Assembly: GCF_900537175.1 (NCBI RefSeq)
Contig: NZ_LS999833.1
Coordinates: forward strand, 2,334,254 to 2,398,253
DNA from: Lentilitoribacter sp. Alg239-R112
GTDB taxonomy: Bacteria > Pseudomonadota > Alphaproteobacteria > Rhizobiales > Rhizobiaceae
Direction of reading: 5' to 3'
DNA: 64,000 nt
Below, one piece after another: positions 38,487-47,205 of this stretch. The notes below the pieces were generated by a model. It did not search any database, was not told the origin of the DNA, and saw only the letters and a list, made by a program, of their open reading frames with translations. Both the position numbers and the translations under genes were made by a program. Each line of letters opens with the position of its first letter. The first letter of the stretch is position 1.

Positions 38487-39401
38487 TTAATCAAAATTTC
38501 GATTGAGATCGAAGTTCAAGTCGGCATCATCAGCCAGACCATAGACAGTATGATTCTCTAGCGCTTTTGTTCCAAGATTAACATCATCTCCCAATTCATC
38601 GGGCGAAATCATCTTGCCAATCTTAAAATGGAACGGCTTTTTCTTTTTGTTCAAAAGCTCATGAAATACTGTAATATCGCGCAACTCTGCAGAATATTTT
38701 GAAAGCCAGTAAAACAAGCCAGAATTTCGAGCACTCAAATGAACAGGCAAAATGGGCAAATTGTATTTGCGCGCGATACTGTAAACGGAGGGCTTCCACT
38801 CACGTTCTGTCAATTTACCTTCATGCCAATGAGCAATCCGGCCAGATGGATAAAGCACCGCAGCTTTTTCTGATTTGACTGTCTGCGATGTTAATTGAAG
38901 CGTTTCACGCGCCTTCAAACGGCTTTTATAATCTTCGCGCCATTCAACCGGAATAATCATCTCGACAAGACGTGGGTTAACGCGCAGCGCATCCCGATTT
39001 GCAAAAAACATCATATCGGGACGTACATCCTTCAATAAGTCAAACATTGCAATGCCATCTGCAATGCCTGTTGGGTGATTGCAAGCAAGCAAAAAGCCAC
39101 CATCTGTTGGAATACGCGATTTTTGTTCGACGGTAACTTCCAGTTTCAGGGTTTCACTCACAAATTCAAATGCGTCAAAGCCAGATAGCGGAGCAGTTGC
39201 ATCCGCAAAACGAACGGCTTCGCGATAATGAAACACCGTATGAAAAATAGGACGTACAACTGGCCATAAAGGATGGCTCATAATACTCTTACCGCGATCA
39301 GCAATCAGCTCATCAACGACATGCCCAGGTCGACCATATGTCAAAAGCTGAAAAGCCTCTGTAAAGCCGTCCATAACAGAAATTTCATTACGTTTAAGCA
39401 T
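38487..39401 (-). CDS. Lysophospholipid acyltransferase family protein (PlsC-like)
   Basis: A 304-residue glycerolipid acyltransferase. The first motif is GFLLACNHPTGIADG, with His and Asp five residues apart as in the haemolysin-like/OlsA-type branch rather than the HX4D of PlsC. The second block FANRDALR and third VLYPSGRIAH correspond to acyl-acceptor binding. No strong membrane span is seen; a peripheral membrane location is likely. The acceptor (lyso-ornithine lipid, lysophosphatidate or other) cannot be fixed. It is divergent from xerC. Confidence 0.8.
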   Translation of the reverse strand: MLKRNEISVMDGFTEAFQLLTYGRPGHVVDELIADRGKSIMSHPLWPVVRPIFHTVFHYREAVRFADATAPLSGFDAFEFVSETLKLEVTVEQKSRIPTDGGFLLACNHPTGIADGIAMFDLLKDVRPDMMFFANRDALRVNPRLVEMIIPVEWREDYKSRLKARETLQLTSQTVKSEKAAVLYPSGRIAHWHEGKLTEREWKPSVYSIARKYNLPILPVHLSARNSGLFYWLSKYSAELRDITVFHELLNKKKKPFHFKIGKMISPDELGDDVNLGTKALENHTVYGLADDADLNFDLNRNFD

Positions 39402-39575
39402 GTCTCACCACTATCCATGAGAGTTGTAGCAGCCCTCATATCTGTATCGCAGGAAATTGTGATAACTCTATGACGACCAAATAGTCTTTTTTCAAACTAT
39501 TCCCTCATGTTTACGCTCAGATAACATATCTTAGATAGACTTTGAAAGACCCGTTACAAAATAAAGTAAATACCC

Positions 39576-40511
39576 ATGAGTTCGCCACTTCTTATAACAG
39601 CTAGCCGGGATCTTCTCGCCCTAAAAGATGAATGGTTGAAAAACCTTGAAGTTGAACGACGTCTATCCGACAAAACAAGCGAATCCTATGAGCGTGATCT
39701 ACGCCAGTTTTTCCATTTCATGACTGATTACCTTGCGACCCCTCCGAAAATAAGTGACATGAAAAATGTGCGCACCAGTGATTTACGTGCATTTCTAGCA
39801 TCGCGACGCAGAGACGGTGCTGGTGCAAGAACTCTTGGTCGCGGCCTTTCAGGTGTACGCTCCTTCCTTAGATTTCTGGAAAAGCGGGGCCTTGCAAATG
39901 CCAGCGGTGCGCGCGCCGTTCGCACACCAAAACAGCCCAAATCACTACCTAAACCCCTTGCCGCAAGTGATGCGCTTCGCGTAACAAATCAAGATTTGCA
40001 AATGGTGGATGAACCTTGGATTGCGGCGCGCAATACAGCTGTCATGGTTCTACTCTATGGCTGCGGCTTGCGCATATCAGAAGCGCTGGGGCTGAAAACA
40101 AATCAGATTGGAACCAAAACCGACATACTTTTGATCAACGGCAAGGGCGGCAAAGAACGCGTTGTGCCTCTTTTGCCGATAGCCAATGAGGCCATAGAAC
40201 ATTATATAAATCTATGCCCCCATCAATTGGCTGATGGCTTGCTTTTTCGCGGTGCACGGGGCGGAAAACTCCACGCCGCCATCATTCAACGCGATATGAA
40301 ACGCCTGCGTTCGGCGCTTGATTTACCCGATACGGCGACACCACATGCGTTGCGCCATTCCTTTGCGACGCATTTACTCGCTGGCGGCGGTGATTTACGC
40401 ACGATACAAGAACTTTTGGGCCATGCCAGCCTCTCAACAACCCAAATTTATACAGCCGTTGATACGGACAGACTTTTGGACATCTATCAAAAAGCCCACC
40501 CAAGGGCTTAA
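39576..40511 (+). CDS. xerC: Tyrosine recombinase XerC
   Basis: XerC resolves chromosome dimers at dif together with XerD. The 311-residue protein has the SAM-like N-terminal domain (WLKNLEVERRLSDKTSESYE) and a catalytic domain with Arg in GCGLRISEALGL, Lys in NGKGGKER, HALRHSFATHLLAGGGD (H-x-x-R), LGHASLSTTQIYTAV with His and the nucleophilic Tyr. The chromosomal housekeeping context, with no integrase-like att signals, argues against a mobile-element integrase. XerC is preferred over XerD from its place beside priA and fsa; that is inference. Confidence 0.9.
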   Translation: MSSPLLITASRDLLALKDEWLKNLEVERRLSDKTSESYERDLRQFFHFMTDYLATPPKISDMKNVRTSDLRAFLASRRRDGAGARTLGRGLSGVRSFLRFLEKRGLANASGARAVRTPKQPKSLPKPLAASDALRVTNQDLQMVDEPWIAARNTAVMVLLYGCGLRISEALGLKTNQIGTKTDILLINGKGGKERVVPLLPIANEAIEHYINLCPHQLADGLLFRGARGGKLHAAIIQRDMKRLRSALDLPDTATPHALRHSFATHLLAGGGDLRTIQELLGHASLSTTQIYTAVDTDRLLDIYQKAHPRA

Positions 40512-40638
40512 TTCATACACACATTCGACCCCTTTAAGGATGTAGAAACCATAATAGGCGTGCTTTACACACATTAACTTCTTATCGGGATTTCCAACCT
40601 AATATTGAGCTACATATTTATTAACAAGGCCTAAATCC

Positions 40639-41721
40639 GTGATTATTACACAAAACAAACGCCAGCTTATAGTGACTCATCTAGACCTAATTATAGGATT
40701 TGGTTTTCATTTATTTCTTATTTTAAGCTTTGTAATCGTGTTCTCATTGGCAGCCTCTAACGCAGACGCGCAAACACAAACATCGACCAACACATGCAAC
40801 GGACGTAACTTCATTAATGAATTGAGTGCTGAAAAACTTAGTGAAGCAAAGACAGAAGCCTCACTTATTCCAAATGGTTCGGGACTTTTTTGGAAAGTTG
40901 AGAAATCAGGTGTAGAACCTTCTTACCTTTACGGTACGATGCATGTTACTGATCCGCGCGTTTTAAATCTGTCCGCTTCTGTCAGAAATACGATTGATGA
41001 ATCAAATACAGTTGTCATTGAAACACTCGATCTGCTTGATCCCAAAAAAGCGCAAGCCGCCGTTCTAATGAACCCGAACTTGACGATGTTCACGGATGGT
41101 TCAACATTGACCAGCAGCATGAGTGAGGACGATGCAGCATATATTGAAGCCGAACTTAAGGCTCGCGGCATTGCCATCAGCCTCGTCAATCAATTTAAAC
41201 CATGGATGATCATGAGTTTAGTTGCTTCATCAGATTGCGAAACCGCGCGCAAAGCTGAAGGTGTTCAAATTCTTGATTTTTTGATTATCGAACAGGCTAA
41301 ATCCGCAAACAAAGGAATCAAGGGACTAGAGAGCATAACCGAACAGCTTTCCGCGATGGCATCTCTGCCAATTGACTTTCAAGTACGTGGCCTCCTAGAA
41401 ACACTTCGTTTGGGCGACCTCAATAAAGATATGATGGAAACAATGATCAGCCTTTATGTTGACCAAGAAATCGGATTGATTAAACCTGCGATCAAGGTAA
41501 TCGCAACCGAACTTGGTCAGGAAGATATCGATGACGAGAGTTTTGGGGATTTTGAAGCAAAAATCATCACTGAGCGAAATCATCTCATGGCGGAGCGTTC
41601 CGAACCAATTTTGCAGGAAGGGAATGCATTTATCGCGGTTGGCGCACTACATCTTCCTGGCGAAGAAGGCCTTATCGAGTTGCTGCGCGAGCGCGGCTAT
41701 ACCATCACTCGCGCAAACTAA
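40639..41721 (+). CDS. TraB/GumN family protein
   Basis: A 360-residue exported or membrane-anchored protein of the TraB/GumN (TIKI-like) family. The start is GTG 40639, followed by a hydrophobic segment at about residues 16-44 ending in an SNADAQTQT stretch that looks like a signal peptidase site. The hallmark SYLYGTMHVTDPRVLNL and the C-terminal AFIAVGALHLPGEEGLIELL match the two GxxH metal-site motifs. Family members resemble metalloproteases; the bacterial role is unknown. Convergent with the YtoQ gene, seven bases apart. Confidence 0.85.
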   Translation: MIITQNKRQLIVTHLDLIIGFGFHLFLILSFVIVFSLAASNADAQTQTSTNTCNGRNFINELSAEKLSEAKTEASLIPNGSGLFWKVEKSGVEPSYLYGTMHVTDPRVLNLSASVRNTIDESNTVVIETLDLLDPKKAQAAVLMNPNLTMFTDGSTLTSSMSEDDAAYIEAELKARGIAISLVNQFKPWMIMSLVASSDCETARKAEGVQILDFLIIEQAKSANKGIKGLESITEQLSAMASLPIDFQVRGLLETLRLGDLNKDMMETMISLYVDQEIGLIKPAIKVIATELGQEDIDDESFGDFEAKIITERNHLMAERSEPILQEGNAFIAVGALHLPGEEGLIELLRERGYTITRAN

Positions 41722-41728
41722 TCCTGAT

Positions 41729-42184
41729 CTAACTCGGCAATTGACTCGTTAGAACATATTTTAAAACATCAACAACCTGACTTGCGCTTTCGCAAACCGC
41801 GAGCGCTGCAGCATCCACTTCTTTAAGCGCATGTTGGTGATCATCTGAATGAATTACAATGATCGATTTGCCAAGAGCTGCTGCATAGCCTGCATCAAAT
41901 GCGGCGTTCCATTGCTTGTATTTCTCACCAAATCGAACCACAACGACATCAGCATCTTCAATGCCTTTGCGTGTGCGAATGGCGTTCATCTTAGCACCCT
42001 TATTATCATGCCAAAATTTCTTGTCCTCATCGCCCAAGATCGCAACGCCGCAATCATCCGATGCGTCATGATCTGTAACTGGCGCTGAAAAACTCACATC
42101 AAGCTTTTCTGCTTCGCAACCTTGCATAATGTCTTCACGCCAATTGGTGTGAATTTCACCAGATAGATAAATATTCAACTTCAT
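41729..42184 (-). CDS. YtoQ family protein
   Basis: A 151-residue cytosolic protein resembling nucleoside 2-deoxyribosyltransferases and TIR-like folds. It starts MKLNIYLSGEIHTNWREDI and contains GVAILGDEDKKFWHDNKGAK and IRTRKGIEDADVVVVRFGEKY, diagnostic of the YtoQ family. The ATG at 42184 has GGTG upstream; the frame continues to 42214, but that part overlaps lpdA. It follows lpdA by seven bases and is probably co-transcribed with it. Its reaction is not known. Confidence 0.85.
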   Translation of the reverse strand: MKLNIYLSGEIHTNWREDIMQGCEAEKLDVSFSAPVTDHDASDDCGVAILGDEDKKFWHDNKGAKMNAIRTRKGIEDADVVVVRFGEKYKQWNAAFDAGYAAALGKSIIVIHSDDHQHALKEVDAAALAVCESASQVVDVLKYVLTSQLPS

Positions 42185-42191
42185 TTTGCAC

Positions 42192-43601
42192 CTACATATG
42201 AATTGGTTTTGCAAATGTTGCTAAAGCCGCCTCTTTAACAGCTTCCGACATTGTTGGGTGAGCATGGCATGTACGACCAAGATCTTCGGATGAACCACCA
42301 AACTCCATCAACACCGCAGCTTCATGGATCATTTCGCCAGCACCAAATCCGACGATATGAACGCCAAGTACTCGATCGGTTGTTTTATCAGCAAGAACTT
42401 TTACAAAACCATCTGATGCAAGCATCGCGCGCGCGCGTCCATTTGCGGAGAATGGAAATTTACCAGATTTATACGCAACACCTGCGGCTTTTAACTCATC
42501 CTCAGTTTTACCCACCGAAGCAACTTCAGGGTTAGTATAAACAACACCTGGAATCACATCATAGTTCACATGCCCTGCCTGTCCACTTAGAATTTCGGCA
42601 ACCGCAACACCTTCATCTTCTGCTTTATGTGCAAGCATAGCGCCGCGTACAACATCGCCAATGGCATATATGCCTTTAACGTTAGATTGGAAATGATCAT
42701 CAATTTCGACGCGACCTCGGTCATCAAGTTTTACACCAGAAGCTTCAAGTCCGAGAGCATCGGTGTATGGTTTGCGGCCGGTTGCTACAAGCACGATATC
42801 TGCTTCGATAGCTTGCGCATCGCCACCTTTAACAGGTTCAAATGTCACTTGCCCGCCTGCACCGCCTTTTGCTACGGCAGTGACCTTTTGACCAAGTTCA
42901 AACTTGATACCCTGCTTTTCCAGCATCTTTTTGAACTGTTTAGACACTTCGCCATCCATGCCACCCAGGATTATGTCAAGATATTCTACAACAGTAACTT
43001 CAGCACCAAGTCGAGCCCAGACAGAGCCCAGTTCAAGCCCAATCACACCGCCACCAACAACAACCATTTTATTTGGCACTTTTTCAAGTTCCAATGCCCC
43101 AGTTGAAGAGACAATGACCTTCTCATCAATGTCAACATCAACACCGGGAATACCAGCAACATCAGAACCAGTTGCGATCACGATGTTTTTTGTCTCAAGT
43201 TCAGAAATTGTACCGTCATCAGCTGCGACAGTCACCTTACCCGCGCCTGCTATTGCTCCGGTGCCATGATGGACATCAATCTTATTTTTCTTCATTAAGA
43301 ATGCAATGCCATCAACATTAGATTTAATCACACCTTCTTTGTGTGCCATCATGTTTGGCAAGTTCAATTTCTGATCACCAAGGTCAATACCCAGTTCTTT
43401 AAAGTCATGACCAGCTTGATGATACATTTCAGAAGCATGTAACAATGCCTTTGACGGAATACAGCCAATATTCAAACATGTCCCGCCTAGCGTTGCACGT
43501 TTTTCGACAACGGCAGTTTTCAATCCCAATTGCGCTGCTTTAACGGCACAAACATAACCGCCAGGACCGGTTCCGATAACGATAAGATCATATGAAGACA
43601 T
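42192..43601 (-). CDS. lpdA: Dihydrolipoyl dehydrogenase (E3)
   Basis: E3 reoxidises dihydrolipoamide with NAD in 2-oxoacid dehydrogenase complexes. The 469-residue flavoprotein shows the FAD site ([20 protein letters not shown]), the redox disulfide [13 protein letters not shown], the NAD site [31 protein letters not shown] and the C-terminal His-Glu pair ([16 protein letters not shown]). The ATG at 43601 has AAGGAAA upstream. It lies downstream of sucAB, so it is probably the E3 of the 2-oxoglutarate complex. Confidence 0.97.
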   Translation of the reverse strand: MSSYDLIVIGTGPGGYVCAVKAAQLGLKTAVVEKRATLGGTCLNIGCIPSKALLHASEMYHQAGHDFKELGIDLGDQKLNLPNMMAHKEGVIKSNVDGIAFLMKKNKIDVHHGTGAIAGAGKVTVAADDGTISELETKNIVIATGSDVAGIPGVDVDIDEKVIVSSTGALELEKVPNKMVVVGGGVIGLELGSVWARLGAEVTVVEYLDIILGGMDGEVSKQFKKMLEKQGIKFELGQKVTAVAKGGAGGQVTFEPVKGGDAQAIEADIVLVATGRKPYTDALGLEASGVKLDDRGRVEIDDHFQSNVKGIYAIGDVVRGAMLAHKAEDEGVAVAEILSGQAGHVNYDVIPGVVYTNPEVASVGKTEDELKAAGVAYKSGKFPFSANGRARAMLASDGFVKVLADKTTDRVLGVHIVGFGAGEMIHEAAVLMEFGGSSEDLGRTCHAHPTMSEAVKEAALATFAKPIHM

Positions 43602-43640
43602 GGGTTTATTTCCTTTTCTGAAGGTCAAATTCGTTAAAAA

Positions 43641-44399
43641 CTATGGCAATACGGAACGGCCACCTGAGACGTCGATTATGGCGCCTGTGGAATAAGATGA
43701 ATCATCGGACAAAAGCCACATAACAGCTTTAGCAACTTCTATAGCCTGGCCCGGACGTTTCATCGGAACAACATGTTTCAATTCTTGTGCACGATCAGGC
43801 TCACCGCCGGATGCATGAATATCAGTGTCAATAATCCCTGGGCGAACGGCATTTACACGAATGTTTTCTTCAGCAACTTCGCGCGCCAACCCGACTGTCA
43901 TTGTATCTATAGCGCCTTTTGCCGCTGCATAATCAACATATTGTCCCGCTGCTCCCAGTTTTGCGGCCGCTGAAGTAATATTAACAATGCAACCACCATT
44001 CCCACCGTAGCGCCTCGACATAACTTTGACCGCTTCACGCGCACATAAAAATGCACCAGTGATATTTATCGCAAACATACGGTTAAAACGATCAAGCGTC
44101 ATCTCGTCAAGACGCGCAGCTTTATCAACAACTCCCGCATTATTGACAAGACCGGCAATCTCACCTTTAGATTTAGCAAATTCGAAAATCTTAAATACAT
44201 TACTCTCAAACTGAACATCGCCCTGCACGACAAAGGCTTTACCACCAGTGGCTTCAATTTCAGAAACGATTTGATTGGCTGCCTTTTCATTGCCAACATA
44301 ATTGACAATCACTGTGTAGCCTGCCGCGCCAGAAAGTTTTGCAACTTCTGCTCCAATTCCGCGACTTCCACCTGTGACAATAACAACTTTATCAGTCAC
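43641..44399 (-). CDS. SDR family oxidoreductase
   Basis: A 252-residue classical short-chain dehydrogenase. It has the cofactor site VTGGSRGIGAE, NNAGVVD, the catalytic Tyr-Lys in VDYAAAKGAID and VRPGIIDTDIHASGG; the C-terminus STGAIIDVSGGRSVLP is typical of YgfF- or glucose-1-dehydrogenase-like SDRs. GTG 44399 is chosen with AGGA upstream; the frame's earlier start would overlap the LysE gene. It sits between the LysE gene and lpdA in the same direction. The substrate is unknown. Confidence 0.87.
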   Translation of the reverse strand: MTDKVVIVTGGSRGIGAEVAKLSGAAGYTVIVNYVGNEKAANQIVSEIEATGGKAFVVQGDVQFESNVFKIFEFAKSKGEIAGLVNNAGVVDKAARLDEMTLDRFNRMFAINITGAFLCAREAVKVMSRRYGGNGGCIVNITSAAAKLGAAGQYVDYAAAKGAIDTMTVGLAREVAEENIRVNAVRPGIIDTDIHASGGEPDRAQELKHVVPMKRPGQAIEVAKAVMWLLSDDSSYSTGAIIDVSGGRSVLP

Positions 44400-44409
44400 A
44401 ATATTGTTC

Positions 44410-45051
44410 CTATCCTCTGGATGACGCAGCAACACCAATTGCTAGCATAACCAATGTTGCACCTGTAACCCGATTAAACCACTTGCCAATCCGATAAAAA
44501 AGTCCTCTTACACTTGGCGTTGTGAAGAATATCGACACCAAGACAAACCAGATAAAGAGCAGAACACTCATCATCACGACATAAAAAGATTTATAAGCAA
44601 GTGCCGTTTCTGCGCTCACAAGTGATGAAAACAGAGCTAAGAAAAACAAAACTGCTTTCGGATTTAAAAGATTCGTCAAGAACCCCAAAACAAACGCATT
44701 GATTACGCTTGGTTCAACTTTCACTTTTTCCATTTTGAAATCTGGCTTGACCGGCGCCGGCGCTCTAAACACAGATATACCCATCCATAAAAGATAAACC
44801 ACACCAATGATTTTGATAATCGAAAAGAGGAATAGCGACTTACTGATAACCAATCCGATACCCAAAAGCGTGTAGGTTCCATGCACCAATATTGCCGTGG
44901 CAACGCCAGCACTTGTGAAAACTGCTGTCTTACGTCCATGTAAAATTGACTGGCGTAAAACCATGGCAAAATCGGCACCCGGGACAACAGCGCTTAATCC
45001 AAATGCCGTCATCAGTGCCAAAAATTCTAACCACGGAAATATATCAGCCAT
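44410..45051 (-). CDS. LysE family amino acid exporter
   Basis: A 213-residue inner membrane protein with about six hydrophobic segments. The N-terminal LSAVVPGADFAMVLRQSILH, with the conserved PGxD/P region and following glycine-rich helix, together with FLTNLLNPKAVLFFLALF, are LysE/RhtB signatures. These export amino acids such as lysine, threonine or homoserine lactones. It starts four bases before the end of the neighbouring carboxymuconolactone decarboxylase-like gene, so it belongs to the same transcript. A second LysE gene is at 62949. Confidence 0.9.
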   Translation of the reverse strand: MADIFPWLEFLALMTAFGLSAVVPGADFAMVLRQSILHGRKTAVFTSAGVATAILVHGTYTLLGIGLVISKSLFLFSIIKIIGVVYLLWMGISVFRAPAPVKPDFKMEKVKVEPSVINAFVLGFLTNLLNPKAVLFFLALFSSLVSAETALAYKSFYVVMMSVLLFIWFVLVSIFFTTPSVRGLFYRIGKWFNRVTGATLVMLAIGVAASSRG

Positions 45052-45055
45052 CTAG

Positions 45056-45394
45056 CTAATTCCCTGTAAATTCATCATAAGCTTCAAGCGCTTTTGCGCC
45101 ATAAGTCAGTCCCGGTCCAGATGCCATATAACCAATCATAGCAAGTCCCTCACAAAACTCTTCTCGAGTAGCGCCCAGACGGACAAGCGAGCGCGTATGA
45201 AAAGCAACGCAACTTTCACATTGTGTTGAAATTGACATCGCAAGAGCTATAAATTCTTTGGTCTTTTCATCCATCGCGCCAGGCTTTTTAGCAGCCTTAC
45301 CCATTGCTTCAAACGCGCCATATGCATCGGGCATTTCAGCTTTTAATTTTTCCAGTCGTTTGATGTTCGCACTCATAACTTCTTTCCAAGACAT
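45056..45394 (-). CDS. Carboxymuconolactone decarboxylase/AhpD-like protein
   Basis: A 112-residue all-helical protein with the AhpD-type redox motif QCESCVAFHTRSLVRLGATR (Cys-x-x-Cys followed by His). Proteins with this motif act as disulfide-based peroxidase partners; AhpD itself couples to dihydrolipoamide acyltransferase and lipoamide dehydrogenase, so its position between sucB and lpdA is notable. The ATG at 45394 has GGAG upstream and overlaps the stop of the preceding gene by one base (TGATG). Confidence 0.85.
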   Translation of the reverse strand: MSWKEVMSANIKRLEKLKAEMPDAYGAFEAMGKAAKKPGAMDEKTKEFIALAMSISTQCESCVAFHTRSLVRLGATREEFCEGLAMIGYMASGPGLTYGAKALEAYDEFTGN

Positions 45395-45909
45395 CAACTT
45401 ACTCCGCAATCTTTAAAGTCAAAAACCTCAAAAGGGTCATTGATAGTTTCAATTTCTTCCCACACCGGATCAGACATAACCGATCGTGTAAAATCAGGAA
45501 GTAATATTTGCGTGACCGCGACTTCATCCGCAAGTGGTAAGAGGCCAATATTTCCATCGGAAAAACGGCCATAAGGCACGCCTTTCCAAACAGTACACGC
45601 TTCCAACTCTTCGCCCGTTACGTCGCCATCTGGACACTTGTTCATAACAATTGAAATTGGGCGTAAAGGCTCACCCTCAACAACTACAAACCCGCCAAGT
45701 TGGGTGTCGGCACCTTCCAGCCCGATTGTAAACTGATGCATAACCTGCACATTTTCACCAAAAGACGAGAACGAAAGTAGAAGACCCGATTCAGGGTCCA
45801 CATAACGTGCAGAACCCTGTTTGCATTCGGCAGCACAAACATTTCCAGCAACGACAGAAAATGCCGCTAACAGCGACATCTTCTTTATCCAATTTAATTG
45901 CCGGATCAT
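45394..45909 (-). CDS. Predicted secreted protein of unknown family
   Basis: A 171-residue protein that I do not recognise. It has a basic start and hydrophobic segment (KKMSLLAAFSVVAGNVCAA, about residues 9-27), a plausible signal peptide cut near Cys-Ala-Ala. The mature part has five Cys residues, beta-rich character and acidic pI, and ends in FDFKDCGVS. It lies 15 bases after sucB and overlaps the AhpD-like gene, so it is expressed with the 2-oxoglutarate dehydrogenase operon. A periplasmic role is likely; the function is unknown. Confidence 0.7.
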   Translation of the reverse strand: MIRQLNWIKKMSLLAAFSVVAGNVCAAECKQGSARYVDPESGLLLSFSSFGENVQVMHQFTIGLEGADTQLGGFVVVEGEPLRPISIVMNKCPDGDVTGEELEACTVWKGVPYGRFSDGNIGLLPLADEVAVTQILLPDFTRSVMSDPVWEEIETINDPFEVFDFKDCGVS

Positions 45910-45924
45910 ATCAAACCTATAGAT

Positions 45925-47148
45925 TTAGAGATCAAGAACAAGACGCTCTGGGTCTTCAAGGCTCTCTTTCACGCGGACCAAGAATGTCACAGCTTCTTTA
46001 CCATCGACAACACGGTGATCGTACGACAATGCCAAATACATCATTGGACGAATGACAACTTGTCCACCAATAGCAACGGGACGTTCCTGAATTTTATGCA
46101 TGCCCAAAATACCAGATTGTGGTGCATTCAAAATTGGAGAGGACATCAGCGAGCCATAGACACCGCCATTTGAAATGGTGAATGTACCGCCTTGCATGTC
46201 GGCCATCCCCAACTGCCCATCGCGCGCCGCTCTGCCAAGACGACCGATTTCTTGTTCCACACCCGCAATTGACATCGCATCAGCATCGCGAACAACAGGA
46301 ACAACCAGACCTTTATCTGTACCGACAGCTACACCGATATGGCAAAAGTTTTTATAAACAAGATCAGTTCCATCAATCTCGGCATTAACGGCTGGAATTT
46401 CCTGCAAAGCATGGCAAACTGCCTTGGTGAAAAAACCCATAAAACCGAGTTTCACACCATGTTTTTTCTCAAACAGTTCTTTATATTTCTTACGCATTTC
46501 CATAACGGCCGTCATGTCAACTTCGTTATAGGTTGTCAGCATAGCCGCTGTATTTTGCGCATCCTTCAATCGCTTTGAAATTGTTTGACGTAGACGCGTC
46601 ATTTTCACACGTTCTTCACGTGGCGCATCAGCCTCTGTTGTTGGTGCACGAGGAGCGGCAATAGGAGCGGCTGGCGCGGCGACGCCTTTTGAAAGCGCAT
46701 CGATGACGTCACCTTTCAGAACCTGACCGCGTTTACCAGAACCGTCGACCTGATCAGCAGTAACATTATTTTCTGCCATCATTTTTTGCGCCGATGGTGC
46801 AGCTGGCATAGCTGGAGCAGCTGTCGGAGTTGTGGCAGCTGGTGCAGGTGTTGGTGATGGAGAAGCGGCGGCAGGCTCTGCACTAGCGGCAGGTGCGGCG
46901 CTAGCCCCCTCACCTTCAGCAATCTGAGCGAGAAGCGCGTTGACTTCAACTGTGTCCCCTTCATTGGCAATAATTTCTGCCAAAACGCCAGATGTTGGCG
47001 CTGGCACTTCAATCGTTACCTTGTCTGTTTCAAGCTCTACAATTGGTTCATCGACATTAATGGCATCGCCCACTTTTTTATACCATGTGCCAATAGTGGC
47101 CTCAGAAACAGATTCGCCTAATGTGGGGACACGAACTTCAGTAGCCAT
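45925..47148 (-). CDS. sucB: 2-oxoglutarate dehydrogenase E2, dihydrolipoyl succinyltransferase
   Basis: The core of the 2-oxoglutarate dehydrogenase complex, 407 residues. One lipoyl domain ([18 protein letters not shown]; lipoylated Lys in [14 protein letters not shown]) is followed by an Ala/Pro linker (about 90-125), a peripheral subunit-binding domain ([20 protein letters not shown]) and the catalytic domain ending in [15 protein letters not shown], with the active-site His. The ATG at 47148 gives the family start. It follows sucA by 57 bases. Confidence 0.97.
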   Translation of the reverse strand: MATEVRVPTLGESVSEATIGTWYKKVGDAINVDEPIVELETDKVTIEVPAPTSGVLAEIIANEGDTVEVNALLAQIAEGEGASAAPAASAEPAAASPSPTPAPAATTPTAAPAMPAAPSAQKMMAENNVTADQVDGSGKRGQVLKGDVIDALSKGVAAPAAPIAAPRAPTTEADAPREERVKMTRLRQTISKRLKDAQNTAAMLTTYNEVDMTAVMEMRKKYKELFEKKHGVKLGFMGFFTKAVCHALQEIPAVNAEIDGTDLVYKNFCHIGVAVGTDKGLVVPVVRDADAMSIAGVEQEIGRLGRAARDGQLGMADMQGGTFTISNGGVYGSLMSSPILNAPQSGILGMHKIQERPVAIGGQVVIRPMMYLALSYDHRVVDGKEAVTFLVRVKESLEDPERLVLDL

Positions 47149-47205
47149 AATGTTTTCTTTCGTTTGTTCTAATATCGTTAAATTCAAATTCTACTAATTA
47201 CACAA

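Noticed and set aside
39576..40511. Tyrosine recombinase as sign of an integrated element
   Set aside because: No tRNA, direct repeats, phage or transfer genes nearby; the context (priA, fsa) and motifs fit chromosomal XerC.
42627..43106. 159-codon plus-strand frame opposite lpdA
   Set aside because: Covers the conserved NAD-binding region of lpdA on the other strand; no ribosome site or family.
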